From an uncultured Oscillospiraceae bacterium (GTDB taxonomy: Bacteria; Bacillota; Clostridia; Oscillospirales; Oscillospiraceae), in assembly GCA_910577525.1 (NCBI GenBank), contig CAJTLI010000004.1, positions 40,320 to 104,319 on the forward strand: 64,000 nt of DNA. Direction: 5' to 3'. Made by a program: the position numbers and the translations under genes. The notes beneath the pieces are model-generated. The model had not been told where the DNA came from and made no database searches. It saw nothing but the letters and a program-made list of their open reading frames with translations. Shown here in pieces: positions 60,041 through 64,000 of this stretch. Numbering within the stretch: the first letter of the stretch is position 1; every line of letters begins with the position of its first letter.

Positions 60041-60130
60041 ATCCAAATAAATCAATGTAAATTGTGAACAAAATTTTACAGTCTGTTTTTTACAATACCA
60101 CCAAATTTCTTTCAGGCCCATATTACGCTA

Positions 60131-60209
60131 TTAACATAACGAGAAAATTTATTTACATTATACCCAGAAGCGGGGCTCTAATAGTAAATACAAAGGTTTA
60201 CATTTTGCA
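60131..60209 (+). promoter_or_regulatory. Candidate promoter and operator of the sugar ABC operon
   Basis: TTAACA (60131-60136), 17 bp, TACATT (60154-60159), then TTTACATTTTGCA (60197-60209), the reverse complement of the site at 60028. The interval 59956-60252 is AT-rich and has several further TTTACA half sites. No gene is seen in it. Confidence 0.6.
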
Positions 60210-60252
60210 TCAATCCCTGCCGCGCTTCTTTTCCGCGCGGCGGCGCGGGCTA

Positions 60253-60414
60253 GGCGCCGTTTGAAAATTGACAGGATGTCCAGCAGCGAGGAATTTTTTC
60301 GTCAGGCGAAGCCGGTTTGACGCAGAAATACTTGGTGTATTGCAAGGAAAACCGGCAAAGCATGGCGGAAAAAGACCCGCTGTTTGGGCGTGTTGACAAT
60401 TTTCAAACAAGCCC
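60253..60414. repeat. Foldback element family 2, copy B
   Basis: A 162-bp copy of the nested element at 9743-9904, differing at scattered positions, flanked by TA (60251-60252 and 60415-60416). It lies between the operon's candidate promoter and the first permease gene, so the transcript leader would carry a very long hairpin. Confidence 0.88.
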
Positions 60415-60478
60415 TAGGCACAGTTCGTCTTGTTCCCGAAAGGGTTCAAAGAATCACGAGAAAGAGCAGGTGGATTTT

Positions 60479-61462
60479 ATGGGAAAAGGCAAGTCAATTC
60501 CGGCCCGGACGGCCGCGCCTCCAGGCGGAGGCAGGCCGGTCAACGCGCTGGGGCAAAGCAGATGGAGGCGCTTTCGGGAAAACTATCCATTCCTGATCAT
60601 GCTCCTGCCGGCGGTGGCGGTGGTATTTCTGTTCAACTACCTCCCGATCTATGGCGTGCTGATCGCGTTCCAGGACTTCATGCCGGGGGACAAAATTCTC
60701 TCGGACACCACGATCTGGGTGGGATTTAACAATTTCATCCGCTTTTTCACCGATGTCCAGTTCTGGCCGCTGATGGGCAACACCTTCCTGCTGTGTATCC
60801 TGGGCTTTATCATCGGCTTTCCCCTGCCCATCATCATCGCCCTGATGCTCAACGCGCTGGCCGGAAAAAAGACCAAGAAGTTCCTCCAGACCATCTTTAC
60901 CGCCCCCCACTTCATCTCCCTGGTGGTGCTGGTGGGTATGCTCCAGCTGTTTTTCGGGCGCTATGGTCTGGTGAACAACATCATCGCCAACCTGGGCGGC
61001 GAGCGGTTCTCCTACTTTCTGGAGAGCTCCGCCTTCCGGCCCCTCTACATTTTGTCCAGCAACTGGCAGGACTTCGGCTGGAGCGCCATCATCTACATCG
61101 CCGCCCTGGCCAACGTGGACCCCGGACAGCACGAGGCCGCCATTGTGGACGGCGCCTCCCGGTTCCAGCGGGTGCTCCATATCGACATACCAGCCATCAT
61201 GCCCATGATCAGCGTCATGCTCATTATGTCCATCGGCGGGCTGATGGGGGTGGGCTATGAGAAGGCCCTGCTGATGCAGACCGACGGCAACCTGGCGGCC
61301 AGCGAGCTGATCGCCACCTATGTGTATAAGCGGGGCCTGACGGGGGTACCGGACCAGGCCTACGCCACCGCCATCGGCCTGTTCAACTCGGTAATCAACG
61401 TGATTCTTCTCATCATCGCCAACACAACGTCCAAGAAGTTCTCTGAGAATTCTCTGTGGTAA
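60479..61462 (+). CDS. Sugar ABC transporter permease, LplB type
   Basis: A 327-residue permease with six hydrophobic segments. LIMLLPAVAVVFLFNYLPIYGVLIAFQDF forms the first, and the typical LplB-like loop is FFTDVQFWPLMGNTFLL. The EAA loop reads EAAIVDGASRFQRVLHIDIPAI. This subgroup usually imports oligosaccharides or complex glycan fragments and relies on a shared ATPase encoded elsewhere (MsmK-like); none is present here. ATG 60479 with AGCAGGTGG upstream. First gene of the operon. Confidence 0.88.
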   Translation: MGKGKSIPARTAAPPGGGRPVNALGQSRWRRFRENYPFLIMLLPAVAVVFLFNYLPIYGVLIAFQDFMPGDKILSDTTIWVGFNNFIRFFTDVQFWPLMGNTFLLCILGFIIGFPLPIIIALMLNALAGKKTKKFLQTIFTAPHFISLVVLVGMLQLFFGRYGLVNNIIANLGGERFSYFLESSAFRPLYILSSNWQDFGWSAIIYIAALANVDPGQHEAAIVDGASRFQRVLHIDIPAIMPMISVMLIMSIGGLMGVGYEKALLMQTDGNLAASELIATYVYKRGLTGVPDQAYATAIGLFNSVINVILLIIANTTSKKFSENSLW

Positions 61463-61475
61463 GGGGGCGCAGTCT

Positions 61476-62387
61476 ATGCAGAAAAATAGAACGGCCTTAA
61501 ACAAGCAGAGGCGCAAACAATCCAGAGGCGACGTGGTGTTTCAAATCATCAACGGCCTCCTCCTGGGCATCATGGCCCTCATCGTGCTCTACCCGATCTA
61601 CTTCATCATCATCGCCTCCTTCTCCAGTCCGGAGGCGGTGCTGGGGGGCAAAGTGGTGCTGTTCCCGGTGGACATCAACTTCGACGGCTATTTGAAAATC
61701 CTGGAACGGGCGGACATCTGGCGGGGCTATCTGAACACGATCATCTACACGGTGCTGACGGTGATCCTCGCCCTGGCCGTCACGGTGCCCGCGGGCTGGG
61801 CCCTGAGCCGCAAGACCCTGCCGGGCAAAAAGCTCTGGATGGTCTACTTCATCATTCCCATGTTCTTTGGCGGCGGCCTCATCCCCTTCTACAACGTGAT
61901 GAGCAATCTGGGCCTGGTGAACACCATCTGGGCCATCGTGCTCCCGTCCATCCTGTCGGTGTGGAACCTGTTCATGACCAAGACCTTTTTTGAGAGCAGC
62001 ATCTCCGACGGGCTGATCGAGGCCGCGAAGATCGACGGCGCGGGACCGTTCCGCATCTTCTTCTCCATCGTCATCCCGCTGTCCAAAGCGATTCTGGCGG
62101 TCATGGCGCTGTACTACGCGGTGGGCCAGTGGAACAGCTACTTCAACGCCATGATCTTCCTTCAGGACGAGACCCTCTATCCCCTCCAGCTGGTGCTGAA
62201 GGAGATTCTGATCGCCTCGGAAAGCACGGTGGGCGGCAGCGGCGAGACCATCCTGGAGCAGTTCCGGCTGGCCAACCAGCTGAAATACGTGTCCGTCATT
62301 GTGTCCAGCCTGCCGGTGCTGTGCCTGTACCCCTTCGTCCAGAAGTATTTCGCGCAGGGCGTCATGATCGGCTCTTTGAAAGAATGA
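61476..62387 (+). CDS. Sugar ABC transporter permease, YtcP type
   Basis: A 303-residue second permease with six hydrophobic segments. IINGLLLGIMALIVLYPIYFIIIASFSSP opens it, and PAGWALSRKTLPGK, WNLFMTKTFFESS and the EAA loop EAAKIDGAGPFRIFFSIVIPLS follow. It pairs with the LplB-type protein 13 bp upstream. The C-terminus YFAQGVMIGSLKE is a constant feature of this subgroup. Confidence 0.9.
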   Translation: MQKNRTALNKQRRKQSRGDVVFQIINGLLLGIMALIVLYPIYFIIIASFSSPEAVLGGKVVLFPVDINFDGYLKILERADIWRGYLNTIIYTVLTVILALAVTVPAGWALSRKTLPGKKLWMVYFIIPMFFGGGLIPFYNVMSNLGLVNTIWAIVLPSILSVWNLFMTKTFFESSISDGLIEAAKIDGAGPFRIFFSIVIPLSKAILAVMALYYAVGQWNSYFNAMIFLQDETLYPLQLVLKEILIASESTVGGSGETILEQFRLANQLKYVSVIVSSLPVLCLYPFVQKYFAQGVMIGSLKE

Positions 62388-62499
62388 GCGCTGAGCCGCT
62401 GCGGGCAGCGCGGTGCACCTTGACGGGGACCCCGCAATGCCGCGCGCCGCGAACAGGCGAGGCGTGACAAAAAACATAAAAATGGAGGTAACACTGACA

Positions 62500-64000
62500 T
62501 GAAAAAACTGCTCTCCTCTCTTGCGCTGGCAGCCATGCTGCTGTCCCTGGCCGCCTGCGGGGGCGGCGGAGGCGCCGGCAAGCAGACCGGCTCCGACGTG
62601 GAAACCCTGAAATCCGAGTACGGCTTCCAGTAGACCGACCCCAGCGCCCCCATCCTCAACGACAAGGGCGCCGCCGAGCTCTCCTTCAACATCTATTCCT
62701 CTAAGAACGCGTCCGCCTTGGACTACAACGACATGAAGATCATGCAGGATCTGTTTGAGCAGACCAACGTGAACGTGAGCTGGGAAAACGTGTCCGAGTC
62801 GGTGTACAGCCAGCAGAAGAACCTGATCTTCGGCAACGCGGACAACCGGCCCGACGCCATCTACCACGCGGGCATGAGCTCGGGCGAGATCATCAAGTAC
62901 GCCAAGCGCCATGTGCTGCTCCCCATCAGCGACTATCTGGAGTATATGCCCAACTTTGCCAAGATCCTGGAAGAGCGCCCCGACATCAAAAACCAGCTCA
63001 CCAACGTGGAGGACGGCAAGATCTACTCCCTGCCCCGGGTGGAGGAGATGGGCCTGCTCCAGCACCCCAACCTCCTGTTTCTCAACAAAAACTGGGCACA
63101 GCAGGCCATTGACGCCGGGGCGGTCGACGGTGTTTCCGCCGGGGACCTGAAGGACGGCATCAATCTCACCTCCGCCCAGATGGAGCAGCTGCTGCGCTAC
63201 TTCAGGGACAACAACATGAACGGCAACGGCGACGCCAATGACGAGCGGCCCATGAACTTCGTCTACAACAACTGGCAGGGCAACCAGTGCGACCTGTATG
63301 GGATGTTCGGCCTCAACGACAACCTGGAGCACCGGGTGGTGGTGGACGGCAAAGTGACCTACACCGTCACCGACGGCCGCTTCAAGGAGGCCACCAACTT
63401 CATCGCGGGCTGGGTCAGCGACGGCCTCATCGACAAGGTGTCCTTCGAGCAGTCCCAGGACAATTTCCTGGCCAACGGCAAGGGCCTGGAAACCTACGGC
63501 GCCTTCTACTGGTGGGAGAGCGAGACGGTGGTGTCCAACCCCGAGAACTACATCGTCTGCAACCCCCTGACGGGCCCTAACGGGGAACAGACCATCTGCG
63601 TCAGCAACAACCCCGAGGTCAGCACCGGCGAGGTGGTGGTGTTCGCCGACTGCCCCAACGTGGAGGTCCTGCTGGCCTACCTGGACCGCTACTACGATCC
63701 CCTCATCTCCGCCCAGATCAACTACGGCCCCCTCGGCATCGTCTATGAGGAGGAGCTGGACGCCAGCGGCAGGCTGGTGCAGAAGCCCCTGCCCGAGGGC
63801 GTCACCACCGACGAGCTGCGCCTGCAAAACGCCCCGCTGGGCATCATCTACCTGTCCGACTACGCCTGGGAGAACGTGGTGAACATGGAGCCCCGGGCCC
63901 AGCTCCGGGTGGACCGGCTGGCCTCCTTCGCCCAGCCCTTTGTCCCCTGTCAGCGCCGATGCGATTTTGTAGTTTTTCGCCGAACAGGATATGTCGAAAA
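62500..64000 (+). pseudogene. Sugar-binding lipoprotein of the ABC operon, disrupted
   Basis: The expected extracellular binding protein (LplA type) is recognisable from ALAAMLLSLAACGGG (lipobox) to the window end, with SSKNASALDYNDMKIMQDLFEQ, WENVSESVYSQQKNLIFG and YYDPLISAQINYGPLG. Three lesions are read. The ATG at 62500 is one base out of frame with the signal peptide (indel between about 62503 and 62523). An in-frame TAG stands at 62631-62633. An extra C in a C-run near 63900 shifts frame at EPRA. It therefore appears to be a pseudogene or to carry sequence errors. The last 50 bp lose similarity, perhaps an insertion. The permeases upstream look intact. Confidence 0.75.

Overview
The window looks like chromosome of a GC-rich, spore-forming clostridium, most likely an Oscillospiraceae gut bacterium (Flavonifractor/Lawsonibacter/Oscillibacter type). 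The grounds are GC-rich coding with strong AAGGAGG ribosome sites, SLH surface proteins, a SpoIIID regulator, a PdaB-type sporulation deacetylase, and many sugar-uptake and glycosidase genes. The placement is inferred from gene content; no rRNA or tRNA is present to confirm it.

Layout. 1-3.7 kb: end of a peptide/nickel-type ABC operon. 3.9-5.1 kb: cytidylate-kinase-like protein and Sfp-type phosphopantetheinyl transferase. 5.2-16.2 kb: a pdaB-like gene split in two by a 10.2-kb element that carries a LytTR/GHKL two-component system, a secreted esterase, a carbohydrate-binding lipoprotein, a circularly permuted GH3 beta-glucosidase, a small ORF and a large serine recombinase. Removing the element between its two CCCCAGG cores restores a 262-residue PdaB in frame. 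16.3-32.5 kb: GH2 beta-galactosidase, AAA ATPase, radical SAM protein with a TetR, PadR/DUF2812 pair, split TauE-type permease, ZIP transporter, rlmD, queH, S41 protease with SLH-like repeats, lipase-like hydrolase and EamA transporter. 32.6-36.3 kb: 3-methyladenine glycosylase, an AT-rich secreted protein, a zinc ribbon protein, a GT2 glycosyltransferase and a small coiled-coil protein. 36.5-45.9 kb: a mirror-image locus of two giant SLH proteins and two small tail-like proteins around a 28-codon ORF. 46-50.4 kb: spoIIID, an XpaC-like protein, ychF and proC. 50.8-58.8 kb: a complete PTS module (EI, HPr, EIIBCA) with amylosucrase, HAD phosphatase and a LacI regulator. 58.9-64 kb: a second LacI regulator and an LplB/YtcP-type sugar ABC operon whose binding-protein gene is broken.

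Dispersed through the window are short foldback elements (161-162 bp, arms 68-69 bp, loop 24-25 bp) of three clear families plus one decayed relative. Arms differ between families, but the loop is shared. Target duplications are visible (TTAG, TTGA, TAAA for one family; TA for another), and one element has inserted cleanly into another.

The most exciting candidate is the serine-recombinase element in the sporulation gene pdaB. It has the layout of developmentally excised intervening elements such as skin in sigK, but carries sugar-degradation cargo instead of phage genes. Second are the shared-loop foldback elements. Third is the mirror-image S-layer locus with a possible toxin-like peptide at its centre.
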